Part shown: positions 1-9,191 of the stretch, piece after piece
Layout: each line of letters begins with the position of its first letter
Numbering within the stretch: the stretch's first letter is position 1
NCBI GenBank assembly: GCA_017745175.1
Contig: JAGHZY010000002.1
Location: 44,043-108,042 of the forward strand
Direction: 5' to 3'
DNA: 64,000 nt
Origin: Sphingopyxis sp.
GTDB lineage: Bacteria; Pseudomonadota; Alphaproteobacteria; Sphingomonadales; Sphingomonadaceae
Translations under genes and position numbers: made by a program
The notes under the pieces: model-generated
The model's input: only the letters and a program-made list of their open reading frames with translations
What the model was told of the DNA's origin: nothing
The model's database searches: none

Positions 1-1926
1 GCGCTGACCCCGCTCGACGGCGCCGCGGCGCAGCCCGGCCGGATCGGCAGCGGCGGTGCGGCACAGAATCAGTTCGTCACCGAAATCATCCGTCTCCGTT
101 ACATCGATGCGGTCTCGGCGGTCGAAACGCTGCGGCCGCTGGTCAGTGCGCAAGGCTCGCTCACCGCGAACCGCAACGCGAACAGCCTCGTCGTCGCCGA
201 CTTCGCCGACAATATCCGCCGTATCCGCGCGCTGGCATCGAGCATCGACCGCGACAGCTCGACCAGCCAGATCGTCACGCTGAAGAATGCCGGCGCGCGC
301 GAAATCGCCGCCGCGCTGCAGGCGCTGGTGCCCGCCGCCGGTGAAGGCGCGCAGAAGCCCGTGGCGATCGTGCCGATCGACAGCAGCAATGCGATTGCGC
401 TGCGCGGCGATCAGGCGCTCGTCGCGCGCTTCGTGTCGATGGCGCACGACCTCGACGCGAAGGCGGCGGGCGGCACCGAACTCCGCGTCTACTGGCTCGA
501 ACATGCCAATGCCGAAACGCTGCTTCCAACGCTGCAGCAGCTAATCGGCGGCGGTAGCGACCCCGCGCAGAAGGCGGGCCTGCCGCCTGCATCCGCTTCA
601 CCGACATCCTCGTCGGGCGGCAGCGCCCCCGTCGCATCCGCCGCCACGCCCGCGCCGACCTCGGTTGGTGGCGGCGGCAGCGGCAGCATCTCGACCCGCG
701 GCCCGGCTATCATCACCCGCTATGAAGGCGCGAACGCGATCATCGTCGCCGCGAACAGCGAAGTGCAGCGCATGCTCGGCGAGCTCATCCGCCAGCTCGA
801 TAGCCGCCGGCAACAGGTGCTCGTCGAGGCGATTGTCGTCGAGATCGGCGACAATGCGGCGAAGCAGCTCGGGGTCCAGTTCATGCTTGGCGGCAAGAAT
901 ATCCCCTTCGTCGCAACCAGCTACAGCAATGCCTCGCCGAACATCCTGACGCTCGGCGGCGCCTATGCCGCGACCAAGCTGACGGAAGAAAAGACAACGG
1001 TCGACGGCGAAACCGTCGTCACCCAGACCACCAGCTCGCTCGGCAACACCCTGCAGGAAGCCGCGGCGGCGTCGCTGCTCAGCGCGACCGGCGGTTTCGC
1101 GGGTTTCGCGGGTGATATCGGCAAGAACACGTTTTTTGGCGCGATCATCAACGCAGTGAAATCGGACACGACGTCGAACCTGCTCGCGACGCCGCATATC
1201 GTGACGCTCGACAATCAGGCGGCCAAATTTCTCGTCGGACAGGAAGTGCCGATCACGACGGGCGAGGCGCTCAGCGACAATTTCGACAACGCCTTCCGCA
1301 CCGTCCAGCGCGAAGAGGTCGGGATCAAGCTCGACGTCACCCCGCAGGTCAACGGGGCGGGCGAGGTCAAGCTGTTCCTGCGTCAGGAGGTGTCGAGCGT
1401 CGCCGGCCCCGTGTCTTCGCGCAACAGCGATCTCATTCTCAACAAGCGCTCGTTCGAAACCGTGCTTACCGTCGACGACGGCGAGATTCTCGCGATCGGC
1501 GGCCTGCTCAACGACGACGAGCGCAAGACGATCGAGCGCATTCCGCTCCTGAGTGACATCCCGCTGATCGGCGAGCTGTTCAAGTCGCGCAGCCGCAGCC
1601 GCGCGAAGACCAACCTCATGGTTTTCATCCGGCCGACGATCCTGCGCAATCGCGAGGACAATGCCGCGCTCACCGCACGCCGCTACGGCTATATCCGCGA
1701 TTTCCAGCTACAGCGGAACCCTGATCAGGAGCCCGCGATCGACACGCTGGTGCGTGACTATCTGGGTGCCGTACCGCCGGTACCGAGCGCATCGACGCCC
1801 GCCGACGTCACCGTCGGCCCGGTCAATCTGCCGGAGCTGCGTGGGCCCGACGGCAGCGTGAAGACGACCGACGTTCCACCCTCGATCTCGCAGGCGCCCG
1901 CGCCGCCTGCCGGAGACTATCCGTGA
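1..1926 (+). CDS. gspD: Type II secretion outer-membrane secretin GspD (5' end outside window)
   Basis: This frame is open from base 1, so the start codon and signal peptide lie upstream; 641 residues are visible. GspD forms the outer-membrane channel through which folded exoproteins leave the periplasm. Repeated N-domain motifs occupy the first 280 residues or so (for example LTANRNANSLVVAD and IITRYEGANAIIVAA). They are interrupted by a Ser/Ala/Gly/Pro-rich linker near residues 190-235. The C-terminal secretin domain has the typical VPITTGE and LLATPHIVTLDNQ motifs and ends in a Pro-rich tail. It is the first visible gene of the operon, and its stop overlaps the gspE start by 4 bp (GTGA). 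The first in-frame ATG, at 328, is internal and is not the start. Confidence 0.95.
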   Translation, partial: ALTPLDGAAAQPGRIGSGGAAQNQFVTEIIRLRYIDAVSAVETLRPLVSAQGSLTANRNANSLVVADFADNIRRIRALASSIDRDSSTSQIVTLKNAGAREIAAALQALVPAAGEGAQKPVAIVPIDSSNAIALRGDQALVARFVSMAHDLDAKAAGGTELRVYWLEHANAETLLPTLQQLIGGGSDPAQKAGLPPASASPTSSSGGSAPVASAATPAPTSVGGGGSGSISTRGPAIITRYEGANAIIVAANSEVQRMLGELIRQLDSRRQQVLVEAIVVEIGDNAAKQLGVQFMLGGKNIPFVATSYSNASPNILTLGGAYAATKLTEEKTTVDGETVVTQTTSSLGNTLQEAAAASLLSATGGFAGFAGDIGKNTFFGAIINAVKSDTTSNLLATPHIVTLDNQAAKFLVGQEVPITTGEALSDNFDNAFRTVQREEVGIKLDVTPQVNGAGEVKLFLRQEVSSVAGPVSSRNSDLILNKRSFETVLTVDDGEILAIGGLLNDDERKTIERIPLLSDIPLIGELFKSRSRSRAKTNLMVFIRPTILRNREDNAALTARRYGYIRDFQLQRNPDQEPAIDTLVRDYLGAVPPVPSASTPADVTVGPVNLPELRGPDGSVKTTDVPPSISQAPAPPAGDYP

Positions 1927-3416
1927 GCGACATCGAACCGGCGGCGCCTCCCCCGGCGCCGGTTGATATTTCCTATGGCTTCGCGCGCACCCACGGTGTC
2001 GTGATCGCGCCCGGCGAAGACGGCCTCTGGCTCGCGACGCTGCGCGAAGGCAGCGATCCCGCGGTGCTGATCGAAGTGAAGCGCTATCTTGCGCAGCCAC
2101 TGCGCGTCGCGACCGCCGACGTCGCCGATTTCGACCGGCTGCTCTCCGACCATTATGCCGTCGACAGTTCGGCGGCTGCGATGGCGGGATCGCTCGACGG
2201 GAGCAATCTCGATCTCGGCATTCCCAGCGCCGAGGATCTGCTCGACAGCGCCGACGATGCCCCTGCGATCCGCCTGATCAACGCGATCATCGCCGAGGCG
2301 GTGCGGCAGGGCGTCAGCGATATCCATATCGAACCCTACGAAAGCGGGCTCGTTGTGCGGATGCGCGCCGACGGCGTGCTGCGCGAACATCTGCGCATGC
2401 CGCCGCACGTTGCGCCCGTCGTCGTGAGCCGCATCAAGGTGATGGCACGCCTCGACATCGCCGAACGCCGCGTGCCGCAGGACGGCCGCATCGGGCTGAC
2501 GCTGGCGGGAAAAGCGGTCGATGTTCGCGTCTCGACGCTGCCGAGCCGTGCGGGCGAACGCGTCGTGATGCGTATTCTCGACAAGGATGCCGCGGGGATC
2601 GACTTCGATGTCCTCGGCCTGTCGGGCGCCGCGGACCAGATTCTGCGCGAGGCGCTGGCCGAACCCAATGGCATTATCCTCGTCACCGGCCCGACCGGTT
2701 CGGGCAAGACGACCACGCTCTATGCCGCGCTCAAGCAGCTCAACGATGGGCAGCGCAATATCCTGACCGTCGAGGATCCGGTCGAATATGCCGTCGATGG
2801 CGTCGGCCAGACGCAGGTGAACAGCAAGGTCGGGCTCGATTTCGCCGCGGGCCTCCGCGCGATCCTGCGTCAGGATCCCGACGTCGTGATGGTGGGTGAA
2901 ATCCGCGACCGCGAGACGGCGGATATCGCGGTGCAGGCGTCGCTGACCGGTCACCTTGTGCTTTCGACGGTTCACACCAACGACGCGGTCGGTGCGATCA
3001 CGCGCCTCAAGGATTTGAAGGTCGAGCCCTTCCTTCTGGCTTCCACTTTACGCGCTGTCCTTGCCCAGCGTCTTGTCCGCAAGCTTTGCGATCATTGCCG
3101 CGAGCCGGTGCAGGCGGACAATAGCGTCGCAGCGATGCTCGGGCTCGACATCGGCACCGTCATCTGGCGGCCGAAGGGTTGCGACCAGTGCGGCGGTACC
3201 GGGTTCAAGGGCCGCATCGGCGTGTTCGAGGCGATCAGGGTCGACGAGACCGTGCGCCGCTATATTTACGCCGGCGGCGACGAAGCGATGATCGCGAAAC
3301 ACGCCTTCCTCAAATCGCCGACGCTCGCCTCGGCGGCGCGATCGATGGTGGCGAAGGGGCTGACGACCGCCGAGGAAGCGATCCGCATCGCGCGGCGCGA
3401 GGATGTCGATGCCTGA
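1923..3416 (+). CDS. gspE: Type II secretion cytoplasmic ATPase GspE
   Basis: This 497-residue protein is the hexameric ATPase that powers pseudopilus assembly on the cytoplasmic side of the inner membrane. The Walker A motif GPTGSGKT is at residues 257-264. Asp-box/Walker B and His-box regions follow (DPDVVMVGEIRD, TGHLVLSTVHTNDA). The zinc-binding subdomain of GspE is present as paired CxxC motifs, C389/C392 and C420/C423. The start is GTG, fused to the gspD stop (GTGA), which implies translational coupling. The length is normal for the family. The N-terminal region (about residues 1-110) is the part expected to dock GspL. Confidence 0.95.
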   Translation: MSDIEPAAPPPAPVDISYGFARTHGVVIAPGEDGLWLATLREGSDPAVLIEVKRYLAQPLRVATADVADFDRLLSDHYAVDSSAAAMAGSLDGSNLDLGIPSAEDLLDSADDAPAIRLINAIIAEAVRQGVSDIHIEPYESGLVVRMRADGVLREHLRMPPHVAPVVVSRIKVMARLDIAERRVPQDGRIGLTLAGKAVDVRVSTLPSRAGERVVMRILDKDAAGIDFDVLGLSGAADQILREALAEPNGIILVTGPTGSGKTTTLYAALKQLNDGQRNILTVEDPVEYAVDGVGQTQVNSKVGLDFAAGLRAILRQDPDVVMVGEIRDRETADIAVQASLTGHLVLSTVHTNDAVGAITRLKDLKVEPFLLASTLRAVLAQRLVRKLCDHCREPVQADNSVAAMLGLDIGTVIWRPKGCDQCGGTGFKGRIGVFEAIRVDETVRRYIYAGGDEAMIAKHAFLKSPTLASAARSMVAKGLTTAEEAIRIARREDVDA

Positions 3417-4623
3417 TTATCGCTATGTGGCGATCGATCCGCAGGGCCGTGAGCGCAAGGGGCGGCTGACCGCCGCCAACGACGACGCGGCGCGTGCGGA
3501 TCTGATCCGCCGCAAATTCCATATCGTCGCGGTCGAGGCGGCTGGTGCGAAGCCCGCGGGCCGCTCGCTGCTCGCTTTCCGGAAGAACAGGCTTTCGGCC
3601 AAGGAACTCGCGCTCTTCACGCGCCAGCTCGCGACCCTTGCCGAAGTCGCGCCGCTCGAAGAGGCGTTGCGCACGCTGACGCGGCAGAGCGAGGCCGAAA
3701 GCGCGCGCGTCGTCATCGCTGACGTCCACGCCGGCCTGCTCGAAGGGCGTCGTCTGGCCGATGCAATGGGACGTCAGCCGGGAAGCTTCCCGCCGCTCTA
3801 TCGCGCGATGGTCGCTGCGGGCGAGACGACGGGCAGCCTCACCACGATCCTCGCACGTCTCGCCGATCTGCTCGAACGACAGGCGGAGGTTCGCGGCAAG
3901 CTGATCGCTGCTCTTGCCTATCCGGTCGTGCTTGCGATCGTCGCGATCGGCGTCGTCGCGGCGCTGATGATCTTCGTCGTCCCGCGTGTCGTCGAACAGT
4001 TCACCGATACCGGCCAGCAATTGCCGTTCCTGACCCGCGCGGTGATCGCGATATCGGGCTTTGCGGCGAACTGGTGGTGGCTGATTGCGCTGCTGCTCGC
4101 TGCCGCCGCCTTCGGCTGGGCCGCCGCGATGCGCCGTCCTGTCTTCAAGGCGGCGGTCGACGCGCGGCTGCTCCGTCTGCCGCTCCTCGGGCGCCTGCTC
4201 CGCGACCTTCATGCCGCGCGTTTCGCGCGGACGCTGTCGACGATGGTGTCGAGCCGCCTGCCGCTCGTCGAGGGGCTGAAACTGACAGTGCCGACGATCC
4301 GCAACGCCGCGCTCGCCGGAGCGACCGCCGATATCGTCGACCAGGTGCGCGCGGGCGGGGGGCTGTCTACAGCGCTTCGCGACGCCGGGGTTTTCCCGCC
4401 TCTGCTCGTCTACATGACCGCGAGCGGCGAAAGCGCGGGGCGGCTCGAGGTCATGCTTGAACGTGCTGCCGATTATCTCGAGCGCGAATTCGACCGCTTT
4501 ACGGCCGCGTCGATGGCGCTTCTCGAACCTGTCATAATTGTCGTTATGGGGTCGTGCGTGGCCCTGATCATCCTCGCCATTCTGCTGCCGATCCTTCAGT
4601 TGCAGAACCTAGCCGGACTATGA
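3409..4623 (+). CDS. gspF: Type II secretion inner-membrane platform protein GspF
   Basis: This 404-residue protein carries two tandem T2SF domains and three hydrophobic segments (around residues 168-195, 220-245 and 370-400). It is the polytopic platform protein that couples GspE to the growing pseudopilus. An ATG at 3403 is also in frame. The ATG at 3409 is preferred because GAGG lies at a better distance from it and because the family usually begins with a sequence like MPDYRYVA. It overlaps the end of gspE by 8 bp and the start of gspG by 4 bp (ATGA). Confidence 0.93.
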   Translation: MPDYRYVAIDPQGRERKGRLTAANDDAARADLIRRKFHIVAVEAAGAKPAGRSLLAFRKNRLSAKELALFTRQLATLAEVAPLEEALRTLTRQSEAESARVVIADVHAGLLEGRRLADAMGRQPGSFPPLYRAMVAAGETTGSLTTILARLADLLERQAEVRGKLIAALAYPVVLAIVAIGVVAALMIFVVPRVVEQFTDTGQQLPFLTRAVIAISGFAANWWWLIALLLAAAAFGWAAAMRRPVFKAAVDARLLRLPLLGRLLRDLHAARFARTLSTMVSSRLPLVEGLKLTVPTIRNAALAGATADIVDQVRAGGGLSTALRDAGVFPPLLVYMTASGESAGRLEVMLERAADYLEREFDRFTAASMALLEPVIIVVMGSCVALIILAILLPILQLQNLAGL

Positions 4624-5129
4624 AAATGTCGCTGATGAAGCTAATCTTTCGCCTGATGCTCGATACGTCCTATTCCGATCGGAGCCGGCTGACGGCCCAA
4701 CACCGCAAGAAGGACGAGCGCGGCTTTACGCTGACCGAATTGATGGTCGTGATCTTCATCATCGGGCTGCTCGCCACGGTGGTGATGATCAACGTCCTGC
4801 CGAGTCAGGATCGCGCGATGGTGACCAAGGCCAAGGCCGATATCGCGACGCTCGAAAATGCGCTCGAACAATATCGGCTCGACAATCTGACCTATCCGGC
4901 ATCGACCGACGGGCTGAACGCGCTGACCACCCCGCCGCCCGCGCTCGCGCAGCCCGAACGCTATCGTCGCGGCGGCTATATCAAGAAGCTGCCCGCCGAT
5001 CCGTGGGGCCGCCCCTATAATTATCAGGCGCCCGGGCCGAACGGAAAGGCGTTCGACGTCTGGTCGCTCGGCGCCGACGGCGCGCCCGGCGGGACCGACG
5101 ACAATGCGGATATTCGCGCTGACAGCTGA
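4620..5129 (+). CDS. gspG: Major pseudopilin GspG
   Basis: This 169-residue protein is the major subunit of the type II secretion pseudopilus. The prepilin cleavage site is clear: the basic stretch KKDERG is followed by FTLTELMVV, with cleavage after G35 and Glu at +5. The hydrophobic N-terminal helix follows. The C-terminal half has the GspG pattern (LPADPWGRPYNY, then SLGADGAPGGTDDNADI) that forms the calcium-binding region. The start is the ATG overlapping the gspF stop. It gives a 35-residue leader, long for this family. In-frame ATGs at 4626 and 4635 would shorten it only slightly. Confidence 0.92.
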   Translation: MKMSLMKLIFRLMLDTSYSDRSRLTAQHRKKDERGFTLTELMVVIFIIGLLATVVMINVLPSQDRAMVTKAKADIATLENALEQYRLDNLTYPASTDGLNALTTPPPALAQPERYRRGGYIKKLPADPWGRPYNYQAPGPNGKAFDVWSLGADGAPGGTDDNADIRADS

Positions 5130-5586
5130 GACGCGCGCGCGTCCCCACGCCAACGGCTTCACCCTCATCGAACTGATGGTCGTGCTCGCGATCATGGCGC
5201 TCGCCGCGACCGCCGTCGTGCTCACCATTCCGGGTGAGGAACGCACCGTGCGAAGCGAAGCCGACCGGCTCGCGGCGCGGCTGGCGGCTGCGCGCGATGT
5301 CGCGGTGATCGAGGGGCGCAGCGTCGCGGTCAATTTTGCGCCTTCGGGCTATGGTTTCGAACGCCGGATTTCGGGCGAATGGCAATCGCTTCCCGGGCGC
5401 GCGTTCGAACAGCGGAACTGGCCGGGCGACGTGCGTTTTGCGGCAGGAAACGGCGAGGGCGCAGCGCGCATCCTGTTCGATCGGGTCGGCACAAGTCCGA
5501 CGCCGCAGGCGGTAGTGCTCCTTGGCGGAGACGCGCGCGAGATCGTGCGCGTTTCGGCGACGGGGGAGGTCAGCCGTGACCGATGA
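5104..5586 (+). CDS. gspH: Minor pseudopilin GspH
   Basis: This 160-residue minor pseudopilin has a leader ending HANG, then FTLIELMVVLAIMAL. Cleavage is expected after G18, with Glu at +5. The C-terminal domain has the small beta-rich GspH layout (ILFDRVGTSPTPQAVVL near the end). The ATG overlaps the end of gspG by 26 bp, the longest overlap in this operon. It acts near the tip of the pseudopilus in the periplasm. Confidence 0.88.
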   Translation: MRIFALTAETRARPHANGFTLIELMVVLAIMALAATAVVLTIPGEERTVRSEADRLAARLAAARDVAVIEGRSVAVNFAPSGYGFERRISGEWQSLPGRAFEQRNWPGDVRFAAGNGEGAARILFDRVGTSPTPQAVVLLGGDAREIVRVSATGEVSRDR

Positions 5587-5953
5587 GCGCGCCAAGATAT
5601 CGGGGAGCGGCTTCACCCTGCTCGAAATGCTCGTCGCGCTCAGCGTCATCAGCATTGCCGCGCTCGCGCTCGTGCGCCTCGATGCCTATGCGGTTCGCAC
5701 CGCCGGCGATCTCGACGAAAGCACGATGGCGGGTATCGTTGCACAAAATCGCGCGGTCGAGTTGTGGACCGATCCTGCGCCCCCGACGATTGGCAACAGC
5801 GCGATCGGCGTCGCCAATGCGGGGCGAAACTGGCGCGTCGAGCAGCGCGTCGCGAAGACCGCCGACAATGCCCTGCTGCGCATCGACCTGCGCGTTCGCC
5901 CCCAAAGCGGACGCGGCCAGGCGGTGCTGACGATCATCCGGCCGTCGCGATGA
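5576..5953 (+). CDS. gspI: Minor pseudopilin GspI
   Basis: This 125-residue minor pseudopilin has the prepilin motif SGSG/FTLLEMLVALSVISI, with cleavage expected after G12. A GTG start at 5576 is chosen because it gives a normal 12-residue leader and a short overlap (11 bp) with gspH. The upstream in-frame ATG at 5522 would add an unrelated Arg-rich extension that is simply gspH read in another frame. GspI is expected to form the tip complex with GspJ and GspK. Confidence 0.86.
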   Translation: MTDERAKISGSGFTLLEMLVALSVISIAALALVRLDAYAVRTAGDLDESTMAGIVAQNRAVELWTDPAPPTIGNSAIGVANAGRNWRVEQRVAKTADNALLRIDLRVRPQSGRGQAVLTIIRPSR

Positions 5954-6561
5954 AGGACGAACGCGGCTTCACCCTCGTCGAGATGCTCGTCGCGCTCTCG
6001 ATCTTCGCGGCGATTGCGGCGATGGGCGTCGGCCTGCTTCGCAGCAGCGTCGATACGCAGGATGCGGTGCAGGCGCGTCTCAAGGCGATGGGCGGGGTCA
6101 ACCGGCTCCGCGCCGTGATGGCCAACGACCTTGCGCAGGCCGTCCAGCGTTCGACGCGTGGCCCCGCGGGCGAAGCCGTTCCCGCGTTCGTCGGCTCGGC
6201 GACCGGTTTCGCACTCGTTCACACCGGCGCCGGCGTGCTCGACGGAAGTCCGCGGCCCGCCGTCGAACGCGTCGGCTATGCGCTGGTCGGCGGTGAATGG
6301 CGCCGGGCGACGCAGCCGATGCTCGACGGAACGGCCCTCGGCGAAGGCGATCGGCTGGTCGGCGACGTTTCCGGTGTCGCGGTGCGTTACCGCGATGAGC
6401 GTGGAAATTGGGGCGAAAGCTGGAATTCGGAGCCCGGCGACCGACTGCCGCGCGCAGTCGAGGTGCGGCTGATGCGCGCGGGGCGCGAGGCGCTGACGAT
6501 GCTGTTCCTGACCGCGCCGACCCTGCCGCCGCCGCCCGCGCAGGGCGTGTCGGCGCCATGA
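5950..6561 (+). CDS. gspJ: Minor pseudopilin GspJ
   Basis: This 203-residue minor pseudopilin begins MKDERG/FTLVEMLVALSIFAA, with cleavage after G6 and Glu at +5. The C-terminal region carries the GspJ-like stretch in which a variable domain ends in ALTMLFL followed by Pro residues. The ATG overlaps the gspI stop (ATGA), and its own stop overlaps the gspK start in the same way. GspJ is expected to bridge GspI and GspK at the tip. Confidence 0.88.
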   Translation: MKDERGFTLVEMLVALSIFAAIAAMGVGLLRSSVDTQDAVQARLKAMGGVNRLRAVMANDLAQAVQRSTRGPAGEAVPAFVGSATGFALVHTGAGVLDGSPRPAVERVGYALVGGEWRRATQPMLDGTALGEGDRLVGDVSGVAVRYRDERGNWGESWNSEPGDRLPRAVEVRLMRAGREALTMLFLTAPTLPPPPAQGVSAP

Positions 6562-7565
6562 GGGGCGGCGCGAAGGATGAGCGCGGCGCGGCGCTGCTTA
6601 CGGTGCTGTTGCTCGTCGCGGTGATGGCGGTGATCGCGGCGACCGCGCTCGACCGGCTGACGCTCGCGACGCGCATCGCGGGTAGCGCGGCGACGGTCGA
6701 TCAGGGCCGTGCCTATGCCTTTGCCGCCGAACAGATTGCGCTGCGCCGCGTCGCCGATCTTGTCGGGCGCGACCCCGCGAAGCTGACGCTTGCCGGAAAC
6801 TGGCTCGGGCGCGATTTCACGCTGCCGCTGCCGGGCGGCGAGGGGAGCGCAAAGCTGACCGATGCCAACAATTGCTTCAACCTCAACAGCCTTGTTGCCG
6901 AGACGGTACCGGGGCGTTTCAGTCAGCGGTCGGGGGCGATGCGCCAGTTCGGCGAATTGATGACGCTGCTCGGGATCGACGCCGGTCAGGCGCAGGCGAT
7001 TGCGGGCGCCGCGGCCGACTGGATCGACAGCGACAGCAACGATGGCCCGCTCGGCGCCGAAGATAAGGCCTATCGCTCGATGCAGGGCGCCTATCTGCCG
7101 GCGAACCGCAAGATGGCCGATGTCAGCGAATTGCGCGCGGTGCGCGGGGTGACCCCCAAAATCTACGCGCGGCTCAAACCCTGGATTTGCGTCCTGCCGG
7201 TGACCGATCCGGTCAAGCTCAACGTCAACACGCTCGCGCCCGAACAGGCGCCGCTGGTGGCGATGCTGTCGCCCGGCGAGATCCCCGTCGCCAGCGCACG
7301 GGCGGCGCTGGCGGCGCGGCCCGCTGGCGGCTATGGCAGCAGCGTGCGATTCTGGGAGGCGGGCGCGTTCGACGGACGCAAACCGCCGACCGAAGTGGCC
7401 GAGCAGGCGGGCGTGACCAGTCGCTGGCTCACGCTGACGACGAATGTGACGATGGGGGACGGTTTCTTGACCGCAGTTTCGCTGATCGATGCCAATGGCG
7501 GGGCACCGTCTGCGGGCATGACGCCGCCGGTGATCGTGCGCCGCGACTGGGGCGAGGCGGACTGA
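6558..7565 (+). CDS. gspK: Minor pseudopilin GspK
   Basis: This 335-residue protein is the large tip pseudopilin. Its N-terminus, GGAKDERG/AALLTVLLLVAVMAVIA, has the pseudopilin helix but Thr rather than Glu at +5. That absence is typical of GspK, which caps the fibre. The large globular domain contains the motif DANNCFNLNSLV and a helix-rich region with DWIDSDSNDGPLGAED. The ATG overlaps the gspJ stop. The upstream in-frame start at 6408 would only add gspJ sequence in another frame. Confidence 0.9.
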   Translation: MRGGAKDERGAALLTVLLLVAVMAVIAATALDRLTLATRIAGSAATVDQGRAYAFAAEQIALRRVADLVGRDPAKLTLAGNWLGRDFTLPLPGGEGSAKLTDANNCFNLNSLVAETVPGRFSQRSGAMRQFGELMTLLGIDAGQAQAIAGAAADWIDSDSNDGPLGAEDKAYRSMQGAYLPANRKMADVSELRAVRGVTPKIYARLKPWICVLPVTDPVKLNVNTLAPEQAPLVAMLSPGEIPVASARAALAARPAGGYGSSVRFWEAGAFDGRKPPTEVAEQAGVTSRWLTLTTNVTMGDGFLTAVSLIDANGGAPSAGMTPPVIVRRDWGEAD

Positions 7566-7566
7566 C

Positions 7567-8712
7567 ATGTCTCGTACCTTGCTACTCTGGCTGCCTCCGG
7601 TGGCGGCGCTTGGCGAAGGAACGGGTCCCGACCCGGCGTGGCTGCGCGTCGATGACGGCGTGATCGTCGACAGCGGGCAGGATGACGGCTGGGTCGGTGC
7701 GTGGGAAAACCCGCAGGACGACGGTCCGGACGATCGCCTGATCGCGCTGGCGCCGGCCGCTGACGTCCCCTTGCGCTGGCTTCACTATCCCGATGCGGCG
7801 CCGGCGCAGGCGGCGGCGGCGGCGCGCCTCGACGCGCTGAAGCAGAGTCTGGGCGATGCCGCGGCGTTGCACGTCGTCGCGGGTCAGGCGGCCGAAGAGG
7901 GGCAGGCGATCCCGGTCGCGGTGACGACACACGCGGCGATGACCGTCTGGACCGACTGGCTGACGGCGCGGGGTCTCTCGCCCGCGGCGATCATCCCGTC
8001 GGCTGCGGCGGTACCGCCGCCCGAGCCCGAGACATTGTGCACGGCCGATGTTGGCGGCGAACGGATCGTTCGTACTGCGGATCGCGCCTGGCTTTCCGAT
8101 CCCGAACTCGATGCGATGATTGCGGGCCGCCACGCCGTGGCGCCGCTCGACGCCGACCGGATGCGCGAGGCGTTGCTGCTGACGCTCGCCGCGCCCCCGC
8201 TCGACCTGCTCAGCGGCAGTTGGAAGCCGAAGCGGAGCTGGTCGGTCGATCCGGCGATGCTGCGGCTGGCGAAGCGCCTTGCCATCGCGCTTGCCGCCGT
8301 GAGCCTGTTGATCCCGGTCGTCTATGCGGTGCGCCTTTCGTCGGACACCGGCCGCGCCGACGATGCGGTCGTTGCAATGGCAAAAAAGGCCGGGGTGACC
8401 GCGCCCGATGCGACGGCGGCCGAAGCCGAACTCGACCGCCGTCTCGCTGTGGCCGGCGGTGGGCCGCTGGCTTTCTCGGTGCCGGCATCCGCGCTCTACG
8501 ACGCCATGGGCGATACGCCGGGCGTCTCGCTGAAAACGCTTTCGCATCGTACCGACGGCACGCTGACGACGACGCTCGCGGCGCCACGCGTCGAGGACAT
8601 CAACAAGGTGCTGCTTGCGCTGCAGGCGCGCGGCTATCGCATCACCGCGCAGCCGATGGCGGGCAGCGACGGCCGGCAGATGGCCAATATTACGATCCGG
8701 GCGGTGCCATGA
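7567..8712 (+). CDS. gspL: Type II secretion assembly protein GspL
   Basis: This 381-residue inner-membrane protein recruits GspE to the membrane. It has a cytoplasmic actin-like domain (roughly residues 1-225) and a membrane helix near residues 237-258 (RLAIALAAVSLLIPVVYAV). A periplasmic ferredoxin-fold domain of about 120 residues ends with the typical GYRITAQPM pattern. One base separates it from the gspK stop, and its own stop overlaps gspM (ATGA). Confidence 0.88.
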   Translation: MSRTLLLWLPPVAALGEGTGPDPAWLRVDDGVIVDSGQDDGWVGAWENPQDDGPDDRLIALAPAADVPLRWLHYPDAAPAQAAAAARLDALKQSLGDAAALHVVAGQAAEEGQAIPVAVTTHAAMTVWTDWLTARGLSPAAIIPSAAAVPPPEPETLCTADVGGERIVRTADRAWLSDPELDAMIAGRHAVAPLDADRMREALLLTLAAPPLDLLSGSWKPKRSWSVDPAMLRLAKRLAIALAAVSLLIPVVYAVRLSSDTGRADDAVVAMAKKAGVTAPDATAAEAELDRRLAVAGGGPLAFSVPASALYDAMGDTPGVSLKTLSHRTDGTLTTTLAAPRVEDINKVLLALQARGYRITAQPMAGSDGRQMANITIRAVP

Positions 8713-9191
8713 CCGAGAAGCTGCAAAACTGGTGGACCGGCCTTTCGATGCGCGAGCGTTGGCTTGTCGGCATTGCGGGCATGCTTGCGCTCGGCGTGCT
8801 CGCGTGGGGGCTCGCCCGTCCCGCCGTCGCGGCGTTCATCGACCTCGAGAGCCGGCATCGCGCGGCGATCGAGCGCGAAGGGCGGGTCGCGGCCAAGGCC
8901 GGGTTGCTGAATCAGCGTCCCGTCAGATCGGTGGCGGCAACGATCGATGCGGTAGCGATTGACCAGTATCTGGTGCAGTCAGCGGGCGAGATCGGGCTGA
9001 CGCTCGACCGCAACGAGGCGCGGGGCGCCGGGCAGGCGACGATCGCCATTGCGACTGCCAGGGCGCCGGTGCTCACCGACTGGCTGGCCTCGCTGGAGGA
9101 GCAGGGTTTCGTCGTCGACCAGCTCACCATCACGCCCGCCGCCGATGGCACGGTGGGCATGACCGCTGAGCTCAGGAAAAGCGGCCAATGA
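8709..9191 (+). CDS. gspM: Type II secretion assembly protein GspM
   Basis: This 160-residue bitopic protein partners with GspL. A short cytoplasmic N-terminus (MTEKLQNWWTGLSMRERW) leads into a membrane helix at about residues 19-38. A periplasmic domain follows whose end (VLTDWLASLEEQGFVVDQL) is typical of GspM. The ATG overlaps the gspL stop, and the stop overlaps the gspN start. The much longer in-frame ORF reaching back to 8037 is gspL read in another frame. Confidence 0.88.
   Translation: MTEKLQNWWTGLSMRERWLVGIAGMLALGVLAWGLARPAVAAFIDLESRHRAAIEREGRVAAKAGLLNQRPVRSVAATIDAVAIDQYLVQSAGEIGLTLDRNEARGAGQATIAIATARAPVLTDWLASLEEQGFVVDQLTITPAADGTVGMTAELRKSGQ

Noticed and set aside
1917..2975. A minus-strand open frame of 352 codons
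   Set aside because: It is antisense to gspE; the product is composition-driven, rich in Arg, His and Asp, without motifs.
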